In this document: in pieces, positions 1 through 5,224 of the stretch
How positions within the stretch are numbered: the first letter of the stretch is position 1
How the letters are laid out: every line of letters starts with the position of its first letter
Assembly (NCBI GenBank): GCA_015494035.1
Contig: WGBZ01000351.1
Coordinates: forward strand, 1 to 5,361
DNA length: 5,361 nucleotides
DNA from: Lysobacterales bacterium
Lineage (GTDB): Bacteria > Pseudomonadota > Gammaproteobacteria > Xanthomonadales > Marinicellaceae
Direction of reading: 5' to 3'
Made by a program: the position numbers and the translations under genes
The notes under the pieces: model-generated
Seen by the model: the letters and a program-made list of their open reading frames with translations, nothing else
The model's database searches: none
What the model was told of the DNA's origin: nothing

Positions 1-122
1 GCCTAACAGCGCACACCCGCTTGCCCGTTTTTGCCCTGGGCGGCATGACAATGAAGGACCGGAAAACAGCGAAACGGCATGGCGGCCAGGGAGTGGCCGG
101 CATTCGTCTGAAGCAAGAGTAA
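1..122 (+). CDS. C-terminal end of a ThiE-like (thiamine-phosphate synthase fold) domain, probably from a Nudix-ThiE fusion protein; 5' part outside window
   Basis: The reading frame with codons from base 3 is open from the left edge to a TAA at 120-122 and gives 39 residues. The visible peptide contains PVFALGGM, then an alpha-helix-like stretch, then HGGQGVAGIR near the end. This matches the last beta-alpha units of the ThiE TIM barrel, where the P-V-x-A-x-GG segment forms part of the phosphate-binding site and G-V-A-x-I follows. The ending GVAGIR plus a short tail resembles the ThiE-like domain fused behind a MutT/Nudix domain in many gammaproteobacteria more than it resembles stand-alone ThiE. 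The Nudix part cannot be seen here, so the fusion is an inference. If correct, the protein would combine oxidised-nucleotide hydrolysis with a ThiE-like domain of uncertain activity. It converges on the cytochrome b561 gene with an 18-nt AT-rich gap. Confidence 0.65.
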   Translation, partial: LTAHTRLPVFALGGMTMKDRKTAKRHGGQGVAGIRLKQE

Positions 123-140
123 ATTTATTAATTTCCTGGG

Positions 141-680
141 TTATTGACCCTTGATCATGCGCAGCAGTGTGCGATCCTTGTCAATAAAATGGTGTTTCAG
201 TGCTGCTATGGCGTGCAGGGCAATGCCAATGGCCAGGACAATCCAGACAATTTCATGCACTTCCTCGGCCGCTTCGGCCAGGTCCTTGCTTTTATTCACC
301 AGCGTGGGCAGCTCAAACCAGCCAAACACGCTGACCGCGTAGCCATGCGCCTGGGAAAGGATGATTCCAGACAGGGCCTGAATGAAAATCAGCGCATACA
401 GGGCCAGGTGCATCAATCGCGCCAACAGCCGTTCGCGCAGGTCAAGACTCAAGGGTTCCGGCACCGGGTTGGACAGGCGCCAGAACAGCCGGAAAATCAG
501 GAGAATCAGTACTGTGGCGCCCAGTGATTTATGCCAAAAGTAGAGTTGGTTTTTCAACTCACCCTTGGGCAAGTCGGTCATGATCAGGCCCAGTATCATC
601 AGGCCAATGATTAAAATGGCCATCAGCCAGTGCATGAGCCGGGCCACCAGGCCGTAACTGTCTTTGGTGTTTTTCAGCAT
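141..680 (-). CDS. Cytochrome b561 (CybB/YodB-type di-heme membrane cytochrome)
   Basis: This 179-residue inner-membrane protein is close to the size of E. coli CybB (about 176 aa). Four hydrophobic helices are visible at roughly residues 15-35, 50-68, 88-110 and 143-163. Histidines that fit the heme b ligands of this family are H17 (in LMHW), H50 (in FWHKS), H142 (in EVHE) and H156 (in ALHA). Family members pass electrons between quinol and other acceptors, including superoxide in the case of E. coli CybB; the partner here cannot be told. The ATG at 678-680 is preceded by a strong Shine-Dalgarno sequence. The gene follows mazG on the same strand, but a 158-bp palindromic element lies between them, so co-transcription is doubtful. 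A sequence-specific symbol is withheld because several b561 paralogs share this architecture. Confidence 0.9.
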   Translation of the reverse strand: MLKNTKDSYGLVARLMHWLMAILIIGLMILGLIMTDLPKGELKNQLYFWHKSLGATVLILLIFRLFWRLSNPVPEPLSLDLRERLLARLMHLALYALIFIQALSGIILSQAHGYAVSVFGWFELPTLVNKSKDLAEAAEEVHEIVWIVLAIGIALHAIAALKHHFIDKDRTLLRMIKGQ

Positions 681-685
681 GTACT

Positions 686-692
686 CCTCCTT
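686..692 (-). promoter_or_regulatory. Ribosome binding site of cytochrome b561 gene
   Basis: On the minus strand the sequence reads AAGGAGG, then 5 nt, then the ATG at 680. This is a near-perfect match to the anti-Shine-Dalgarno sequence and fixes the start codon. It is the strongest RBS in the window. Confidence 0.8.
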
Positions 693-704
693 TTGGTGTG
701 TTAT

Positions 705-862
705 GGAAACTCTGATCGAATCATGAACTCGCTTCTCACGCCTGAAATGTCCGATAACTGCGTTGAAGTCCTTGCCAATAACCCGCTATTGGCTGCGAAC
801 TTCTCCTTGTTCTCGAACATTTCCGACATAACCTGCTTCGTCCAGATTCAATCAGAGCTTCC
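705..862. repeat. 158-bp imperfect palindrome, candidate MITE (miniature inverted-repeat element)
   Basis: Three pairs of blocks are inverted copies of each other about one shared axis at 783.5. The termini 705-722 and 845-862 match at 16 of 18 positions (consensus GGAARCTCTGATYGAATC). The inner blocks 744-754 and 813-823 match at 10 of 11 (GAAATGTYCGA). The centre 774-780 and 787-793 match at 7 of 7 (GCCAATA, loop ACCCGC). Blocks between these are poorly matched. The left flank is TTAT (701-704) and the right flank TTAA (863-866), a possible decayed target duplication. Long terminal inverted repeats with no transposase gene, sitting between two intact genes, fit a MITE. A single-copy hairpin that processes the mazG-cytochrome transcript is the alternative. 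Both strands are open for about 45-80 codons here, but neither peptide looks like a known protein. Confidence 0.65.
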
Positions 863-888
863 TTAAGTCATTTTTTGCCTGTTTTGAC

Positions 889-1737
889 TCAGGAATCTCT
901 CTGTTCTGCCTTAACCTGGTCCCACAGTGTGTCCAGGGTGTCCAGCGCATAGCGGCCATTTTCTGATTTGTGTTGCCGGGCCTTTTTCTCCACCTGTCGA
1001 AAGCGTTTTTCGAATTTGTTGTTGGCCTGGCGCAAGGCCAGTTCCGGGTCCACGCCGATATGACGCGCCAGGTTGGTGATCACAAACAGCACGTCCCCAA
1101 GTTCATCCTGCATGCGGGCCTTGTCGCCACTGGCCATGGCTTCCTTCAGTTCGGCCACTTCCTCATCCAGTTTGTCAAAGACCGGGGCCACATCCGGCCA
1201 GTCAAAGCCGATGCTGGCTGCGCGTTTTTGCAGTTTTACCGCTCGCAACAAACCGGGCACATTGGCGGGGATGTCATCCAGCACACTGGCTTTGCCGGCG
1301 TGTTTGCGCTGTTCCCACGCGGCTGTCTGTTGCCGGGCCGTCAGCGGCGGGTGCTGCGGGTCGAAAACATGCGGGTGGCGCTGGACCATTTTTTCATTCA
1401 GCGCCTTCACCACATCGGCAAAAGAGAAATCCCCGCCTTCTGCGGCCATTTGTGAATGAAACACCACCTGAAACAGCAAATCGCCCAGTTCTTCTTTCAA
1501 GTGCGCCATGTCGCCGTCGGCAATGGCATCAGCCACTTCATAGGCTTCTTCCACGGTGTAGGGGGCAATGCTGGCGAAATCCTGTTGTTTGTCCCAGGGG
1601 CAGCCCTTGTGCGGGTCGCGTAAACGGGCCATGATCTCTAGCAACTGCGTGATGCCGGTTTCACGGGACTTGGCGCTGGCCGGTGAAACGCTTTCCGCCT
1701 GCGCCTGTTTTGGCTTCTTGTTGGGTGAGTTAGTCAT
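889..1737 (-). CDS. mazG: Nucleoside triphosphate pyrophosphohydrolase MazG
   Basis: MazG hydrolyses canonical and aberrant (d)NTPs to the monophosphate and pyrophosphate; in E. coli it also opposes MazEF-linked ppGpp accumulation. The 282-residue protein shows the tandem two-domain form. The first domain has CPWD at 46-49, EEAYE at 63-67 and EELGD at 82-86; the second has EEVAE at 192-196 and DELGD at 211-215. These acidic pairs are the Mg-binding EExxE...ExxD residues of the all-alpha NTP pyrophosphatase fold. RHPHVF at 120-125 is also typical. The start is ATG 1737: the longer frame from 1788 begins with TTG and overlaps a promoter-like sequence. No clear Shine-Dalgarno sequence precedes the ATG. 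About 28 residues before the conserved domain are rich in K, Q, S and A and are absent from the shorter E. coli protein (263 aa). The gene lies 88 nt downstream of phoQ. Confidence 0.95.
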   Translation of the reverse strand: MTNSPNKKPKQAQAESVSPASAKSRETGITQLLEIMARLRDPHKGCPWDKQQDFASIAPYTVEEAYEVADAIADGDMAHLKEELGDLLFQVVFHSQMAAEGGDFSFADVVKALNEKMVQRHPHVFDPQHPPLTARQQTAAWEQRKHAGKASVLDDIPANVPGLLRAVKLQKRAASIGFDWPDVAPVFDKLDEEVAELKEAMASGDKARMQDELGDVLFVITNLARHIGVDPELALRQANNKFEKRFRQVEKKARQHKSENGRYALDTLDTLWDQVKAEQRDS

Positions 1738-1744
1738 GGTGCAG

Positions 1745-1753
1745 ATCATAGCA
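1745..1753 (-). promoter_or_regulatory. Extended -10 promoter candidate for mazG
   Basis: On the minus strand the sequence reads TGC TATGAT, a TGn-extended -10 matching TATAAT at 5 of 6 positions. The region a -35 box would occupy (GGAAAA at 17-nt spacing) is poor, as is usual for extended -10 promoters. The box ends 7 nt before the mazG ATG, so the expected transcription start falls on or one base before the start codon. This would let mazG be expressed independently of phoPQ. It is a sequence match only. Confidence 0.4.
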
Positions 1754-1784
1754 AAGGATAGCTGCCATTTTCCCGCTAAGTGGG

Positions 1785-1807
1785 ACAAAGCCTGCCCGTT
1801 GGGCGGG
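1785..1807 (-). terminator. Weak terminator-like hairpin after phoQ
   Basis: Downstream of the phoQ stop, the minus strand can pair CCCGCCC with GGGCAGG around an AAC loop (1791-1807; 6 of 7 pairs, one C-A mismatch). A short TTTGT run (1785-1789) follows one base later. The T-tract is too short for a strong intrinsic terminator, so partial read-through into mazG is likely if it works at all. Confidence 0.25.
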
Positions 1808-1825
1808 AAGACTGATCCAAGGTTT

Positions 1826-3199
1826 TCACGGCGGCAGGGTGATCAAAAACCATGCGCCGCCCAGTGTGGGGTGGCGGTCAAGGCGCAGTTCGCCGCCGTA
1901 GGCTTCAACGATATCGGCCACAATGGACAGGCCAATGCCATGGCCGCTGGCGGTGCCTTGTTCATCGCCGCGCACCCCGCGTTGCAGCAGCCTGTCCCGT
2001 TGCGCTGCGGGGATGCCGGGGCCGTCATCGGCCACGTCGATGCGCAAGCCGGTGCGCTTGCGGCCCGGGTGGGTCAGGGTACGGATTTCCAGTAGCACCT
2101 GGCGATCGCACCATTTGTAGGCATTTTCCAGCAGGTTGCCCAGCAGCTCCATCAGGTCGCCGTGTTCGCCAAAAAACTCGGCCCCCGGGGCCACGCGCGT
2201 GGTCAGCCGGACTTTTTTCCGCCGGTAGACCTTGTCCAGGGTGCGGGTAATCTGTTGCACCTTGTCGATGACCGGCACGCCACTGGTGAAGGTGCGGTGA
2301 CCGGCCACCGCCGCCCGTTGCAACTGGTAGGCGACGATGTCGTCCATGTTGCGTACCTGTTCCTGTAACAGGCGCGCATCCACCGGGCCGGGTTTTTCCA
2401 GTTCGGCGTGTACCACCGCCAGCGGGGTTTTCAGGCTGTGGGCCAAATCGCCCAGGGTTTTGCGTTGGCGTTCGAGGTTGGTGCGTTCATTCTGCAACAG
2501 GTCGTTAACGCTTTGGGTCAGTCCGGACAGTTCACTGGGGTAGTCATCGCCCAGCCGGTCGCGGTGGCCGGTTTCCAGATGTTGCACGTCCTCGGTCAGG
2601 CGTTTTAATGGTCGCAGTGACCAACCCAGAATCAGGCCCTGCACGCCGATCAGGATAATGCTGGCAAACAGCAGCCAGGTCCACAGGTTGTGACGGAAAT
2701 CCGCCAGCTCGCGGAAATAGCTGCTGGCGTCTTCGCTGATGCTGAGGGTAAAGGGGATTTCTTCGCCGGTATCGGTTTCCCACACCAGCCCGCGACGCAG
2801 GCGAAACAGCGGTTGACCCTCCGCATTACGCAGTAGTTCGAAGCGGGTTTCTCCGGCAGGCAACGGGGCCACGGCAGGCAAAGCCACACCCAGCAGGGAA
2901 GGCGATTGCCAGTGCTGGTTGCCGGCCAGCAGTTCCGCATACAGGCCCGAAGCGGGTCGGGATAATCTCGGTTCGGGCAGGTTGTCGGTGAGGGTGAAAT
3001 GGCCGCGCTGATCCGGTTCCAGGGTGCTGAGCAGACCAAACAGGTAGCTTTCCAGCCGCTCTTCCACCAGGTCGCGGGTTTTTTCGCTGAAGGCTTCGTG
3101 CATCACCAGCCCGATGGCGGCCAGTGCCACGGCCAGTGCCACCGACGCGGTCACCAGTAAGCGCGTGGTGAGGGAGATGCGGCCCAGGCGCCCACTCAT
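1826..3199 (-). CDS. phoQ: PhoQ-type sensor histidine kinase
   Basis: This 457-residue membrane kinase would autophosphorylate and pass the phosphate to PhoP. Transmembrane helices lie near residues 12-34 and 173-194 and enclose a periplasmic sensor region of about 135 residues. A HAMP linker starting at WSLRP (193-197) follows. The H-box is LAHSLKTPL (252-260) with phospho-acceptor H254; the AHSLKTPLAV form is characteristic of PhoQ. ATP-binding motifs are the N-box LLGNLLENA (352-360), G1 DDGPGI (391-396) and G2 GHGIGLSI (419-426). The acidic run that binds divalent cations in enteric PhoQ is not present as a DDDD-like cluster; only scattered acids (ETDTGEE, SEDASS) are seen before the second helix, so the sensed ligand may differ. 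The ATG overlaps the phoP stop as ATGA. The nearest AAGGAG is 14 nt upstream, too far for optimal use, so translational coupling to phoP is likely. Confidence 0.9.
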   Translation of the reverse strand: MSGRLGRISLTTRLLVTASVALAVALAAIGLVMHEAFSEKTRDLVEERLESYLFGLLSTLEPDQRGHFTLTDNLPEPRLSRPASGLYAELLAGNQHWQSPSLLGVALPAVAPLPAGETRFELLRNAEGQPLFRLRRGLVWETDTGEEIPFTLSISEDASSYFRELADFRHNLWTWLLFASIILIGVQGLILGWSLRPLKRLTEDVQHLETGHRDRLGDDYPSELSGLTQSVNDLLQNERTNLERQRKTLGDLAHSLKTPLAVVHAELEKPGPVDARLLQEQVRNMDDIVAYQLQRAAVAGHRTFTSGVPVIDKVQQITRTLDKVYRRKKVRLTTRVAPGAEFFGEHGDLMELLGNLLENAYKWCDRQVLLEIRTLTHPGRKRTGLRIDVADDGPGIPAAQRDRLLQRGVRGDEQGTASGHGIGLSIVADIVEAYGGELRLDRHPTLGGAWFLITLPP

Positions 3200-3912
3200 G
3201 AGTCGGCGGTGTTCTCCTTGTCAGGCCCAGTGGTCGTGTCTTTAGGGCAGTTAAGGCGATAGCCGCGCCCGCGCAGGGTTTCGATGGGTTGACGAGTGCC
3301 TTCAGGGTCCAGTTTCTTGCGCAGGCGGCCAATAAAAACTTCAATGACGTTGCTGTCGCGGTCGTAATCCTGATGGTAAATGTGTTCGGTCAGGGTGGTT
3401 TTCGAAATGACCTGCGCCGGATGCAGCATCAGGTATTCCAGCACCTTGTATTCGTAGGAAGTGAGGTCCACCGGCTGGCCGGCCACGGTGACTTCCTGGC
3501 TGCTGGTGTTAAGGCTGATTTCCCCGCAGGTCAACTCCGGTGTGGTAAAGCCCGCCGAACGGCGCACCAGTGCCTTGAGGCGTGCCAGCAGTTCAGGAAA
3601 GTGAAAGGGCTTGACCAGGTAGTCATCGGCGCCGGCTTCCAGGCCCATGACCTTGTCCTGCCAGCTGCCCCGTGCTGTCAACACCAGTATGGGGTAGGCG
3701 TGGTTTTCTTCACGCAGGGTCTGGATGACTTCCATACCGGAAACCCGGGGCAAGCCCAGGTCAATCACGGCAATGTCTGGTGGGTATTCGCGCCCCAGGT
3801 ACAGGCCATCTTCGCCATTATCGGCCGCGTCCACCACAAAGCCTTCACTGGCCAGACGCTTTTCCAGGGTTTGTCGCAGGTTATCGTCGTCTTCAATCAG
3901 GAGCACTCGCAT
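3196..3912 (-). CDS. phoP: PhoP-type response regulator (OmpR family)
   Basis: This 238-residue DNA-binding regulator is activated by phosphorylation from the adjacent PhoQ. The receiver domain (residues 1-115) has the acidic pocket E7-D8-D9, phospho-acceptor D51 in VIDLGLP, the switch residue T79 and K101 in LVKPF. The C-terminal winged helix (about 126-222) contains the LTSYEYKVLEYL segment, VIEVFIGRLRKK of the recognition helix region and the wing ending LRGRGYRLN. The last 15 residues are a polar tail. The start at ATG 3912 was chosen because MRVLLIEDD is the canonical beginning. It is preceded 6 nt upstream by GAGAGAA (3919-3925), a modest RBS. A longer frame to 4050 only adds out-of-frame translation of the PepSY gene. 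The gene sits 28 nt downstream of the PepSY gene and overlaps phoQ by 4 nt, giving a probable three-gene operon. Confidence 0.93.
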   Translation of the reverse strand: MRVLLIEDDDNLRQTLEKRLASEGFVVDAADNGEDGLYLGREYPPDIAVIDLGLPRVSGMEVIQTLREENHAYPILVLTARGSWQDKVMGLEAGADDYLVKPFHFPELLARLKALVRRSAGFTTPELTCGEISLNTSSQEVTVAGQPVDLTSYEYKVLEYLMLHPAQVISKTTLTEHIYHQDYDRDSNVIEVFIGRLRKKLDPEGTRQPIETLRGRGYRLNCPKDTTTGPDKENTADS

Positions 3913-3940
3913 GGCAGGTTCTCTCAGGCTGGGGGACGTT

Positions 3941-4315
3941 TCAGGGTTGCCATTCGTCATCCCGATCGCGTGGCGGTGGCACCCGGCGCTGGTCGGGTCG
4001 TGCTTTGCCGGAGCGGTCGGCGGGCAGGCGCACGTTCTTGACCCGGCCATCGGGGGTCAATACGCGGATTTTGTGATACCGTCGCTGGCTGTCCTGATGG
4101 GTTTTGGCCGACAGGATTTGCCCACGGGTCTGGTTTTTGACTGAGCGCACGGCTTCGTCCAGTTCCTGACCGCGCCGGTGGCCGTTTTTGTCCCCCCGGG
4201 ACAAGGCCAGGGGGCTGACTACCAGAAGCACCACCAGCAACAACCAGGCAGCAGTGCGCCAGCGCCGGCTCAGGCGTTTCAGCGGGTGTGGAAGTATTGT
4301 CGGTAGTCCTTTCAT
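3941..4315 (-). CDS. Small exported or membrane-anchored PepSY-domain protein
   Basis: The 124-residue product starts with a basic segment (K13-R20), then a hydrophobic helix (about 21-39, WLLLVVLLVV...). This fits a signal peptide or a single N-terminal anchor; no lipobox cysteine is present. Residues 51-98 look like one PepSY repeat: a short helix (LDEAVRSV), then GQILSAKT, then two strands with IRVLTPDGRV and VRLPA. The tail (99-124) is rich in R, D, P and K. PepSY proteins are thought to bind or inhibit periplasmic partners, and small ones are commonly encoded beside PhoPQ-like systems. A role modulating PhoQ is an inference from position as first gene of the operon. An ATG nine bases upstream (4324) is possible, but it lies inside a consensus TATAAT, so ATG 4315 is preferred. 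Confidence 0.75.
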   Translation of the reverse strand: MKGLPTILPHPLKRLSRRWRTAAWLLLVVLLVVSPLALSRGDKNGHRRGQELDEAVRSVKNQTRGQILSAKTHQDSQRRYHKIRVLTPDGRVKNVRLPADRSGKARPDQRRVPPPRDRDDEWQP

Positions 4316-4322
4316 GCGGCTC

Positions 4323-4328
4323 ATTATA
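4323..4328 (-). promoter_or_regulatory. Consensus -10 box for the PepSY-phoP-phoQ operon (candidate)
   Basis: The minus strand contains an exact TATAAT ending 7 nt before the ATG at 4315 and overlapping the alternative ATG at 4324. No good -35 box is present (AGCCTG at 17-nt spacing), which would fit an activator-dependent promoter, but no clear PhoP box (two GTTTA half-sites) was found upstream. The predicted transcription start is at or next to the ATG. Confidence 0.4.
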
Positions 4329-4382
4329 GGTCAGGCAGGTGAATGCAGGCTGAACTGGTGTTTTAGCTCAGGTTGATTCGGC

Positions 4383-5066
4383 TCAGTAAAGCACGTGCGG
4401 CAGCCGGTCCAGTTGCTCGCGCATGGCATCGATGGTGGCTTTGTAATCCTCGGTGTTGAAAATGGCCGATCCGGCCACGAAGGTGTCGGCGCCGGCGTCC
4501 TTGATTTCGCGGATGTTGTCAATTTTGACTCCGCCATCCACTTCCAGACGGATGTCCCGGCCGGATTCATCAATGCGCTTGCGCACGTCAGTGATTTTTT
4601 TCAACGTCGACGGGATGAATTTCTGCCCACCAAAACCGGGGTTGACCGACATCAGCAGGATCATGTCCAGTTTGTCCATGACGTAATCCAGCACATTCAG
4701 TGGCGTGGCCGGATTCAGCACCAGGCCTGCCTTGCAGCCGTGTTCACGGATCAGCGACAGGCTGCGGTCCACGTGCTTGCTGGCTTCAGGATGAAAGGTA
4801 ATGATGGAGGCGCCGGCTTTGGCAAAATCGGGAATAATCCGGTCCACCGGTTCCACCATCAGGTGCACGTCAATGGGGGCGGTGATGCCGTAATCGCGCA
4901 AGGCCAGTAACACACCCGGGCCAATAGTGAGGTTGGGCACGTAGTGGTTGTCCATCACATCGAAATGCACCCAGTCAGCCCCGGCGTCCAGCACGGCCTG
5001 GGTGTCTTCACCCAGACGGGCAAAATCGGCAGAAAGGATGGATGGGGCAATCACGAATTTCTTCAC
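4383..5066 (-). CDS. rpe: Ribulose-phosphate 3-epimerase
   Basis: Rpe interconverts D-ribulose 5-phosphate and D-xylulose 5-phosphate in the pentose phosphate pathway, in the cytoplasm. The 227-residue product matches the usual length (E. coli 225 aa) and is a TIM barrel. Visible motifs are [10 protein letters not shown] (6-15), [12 protein letters not shown] (34-45), DVHLMV (66-71), [10 protein letters not shown] (141-150) and EVDGGV (175-180). Catalytic acids are D36 and D177; H34, D36, H68 and D177 bind the metal; GFGGQ and the GG after D177 hold the substrate phosphate. The start is a GTG at 5066, directly before the conserved KKFVIAPS, with AGGAG six bases upstream. The longer frame to 5150 begins with a TTG inside a perfect -35 box and is rejected. 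The gene is divergent from rph and precedes the PepSY gene by 58 nt on the same strand. No phosphoglycolate phosphatase gene, a frequent neighbour, follows it. Confidence 0.96.
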   Translation of the reverse strand: MKKFVIAPSILSADFARLGEDTQAVLDAGADWVHFDVMDNHYVPNLTIGPGVLLALRDYGITAPIDVHLMVEPVDRIIPDFAKAGASIITFHPEASKHVDRSLSLIREHGCKAGLVLNPATPLNVLDYVMDKLDMILLMSVNPGFGGQKFIPSTLKKITDVRKRIDESGRDIRLEVDGGVKIDNIREIKDAGADTFVAGSAIFNTEDYKATIDAMREQLDRLPHVLY

Positions 5067-5072
5067 AGCAGG

Positions 5073-5077
5073 CTCCT
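5073..5077 (-). promoter_or_regulatory. Ribosome binding site deciding the GTG start of rpe
   Basis: AGGAG on the minus strand lies 6 nt upstream of GTG 5066. This spacing is ideal and supports GTG as the start, matching the N-terminus typical of Rpe proteins. Confidence 0.75.
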
Positions 5078-5121
5078 GAAAAGGTGTTTGGGAACAGAGT
5101 TCGGGGTCATAGGGTTGATCT

Positions 5122-5150
5122 AGTTTGTCACTGTGCCCATGGCTTGTCAA
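5122..5150 (-). promoter_or_regulatory. Sigma-70-like promoter candidate for rpe
   Basis: The minus strand has a perfect TTGACA (5145-5150) followed after 17 nt by CAAACT (5122-5127), which matches the -10 consensus at only 3 of 6 positions. A start near 5115 would leave a leader of about 50 nt before the rpe GTG. Confidence 0.35.
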
Positions 5151-5184
5151 TTTTCCTGCGCATGGCTTCAGTGACCGGCATCAA

Positions 5185-5193
5185 TGGTAAAAT
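5185..5193 (+). promoter_or_regulatory. Extended -10 promoter candidate for rph
   Basis: TGG TAAAAT is a TGn-extended -10 with 5 of 6 matches. The -35 region is poor (GCTTCA at 17-nt spacing). A start near 5200 gives a leader of about 25 nt. It is placed back to back with the rpe promoter in the 158-bp divergent region. Confidence 0.4.
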
Positions 5194-5224
5194 GCCGCCC
5201 ATTCCTTTTTCTGACGAGAACATT

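Noticed and set aside
83..99. Hairpin CGGCCA-loop-TGGCCG near the left edge
   Set aside because: It lies within the coding frame of the ThiE-like tail and has no T-tract immediately after it on either strand, so it is not a convincing terminator.
630..866. 78-codon open frame on the plus strand across the palindrome
   Set aside because: It starts inside the cytochrome gene and runs through the inverted repeat. The opposite strand is also open there, as expected for a palindrome, and no protein family is recognised.
970..1455. 161-codon open frame on the plus strand opposite mazG
   Set aside because: It is antisense to the conserved MazG domains and has no motif or RBS support.
3289..4041. 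250-codon open frame on the plus strand opposite phoP
   Set aside because: It lies entirely antisense to phoP and part of the PepSY gene, both with strong family motifs. Its translation shows no recognisable domain, so it is a codon-bias shadow.
3913..4050. Upstream extension of phoP to 4050
   Set aside because: The added 46 residues are out-of-frame translation of the PepSY gene, and the canonical receiver-domain start MRVLLIEDD is at 3912.
4350..4371. Hairpin (CTGAGC/GTTCAG on the minus strand) after rpe
   Set aside because: The stem has a wobble pair and a 10-nt loop, with no T-tract following. It is too weak to call a terminator.
5067..5150. Upstream extension of rpe to 5150
   Set aside because: It would begin with a TTG inside the TTGACA -35 box. 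The GTG at 5066 has an ideal RBS and matches the Rpe N-terminus.
5138..5168. Direct repeat CATGGCTT (5138-5145 and 5161-5168) between rpe and rph
   Set aside because: Eight bases in two copies are compatible with chance and match no operator that I recognise.
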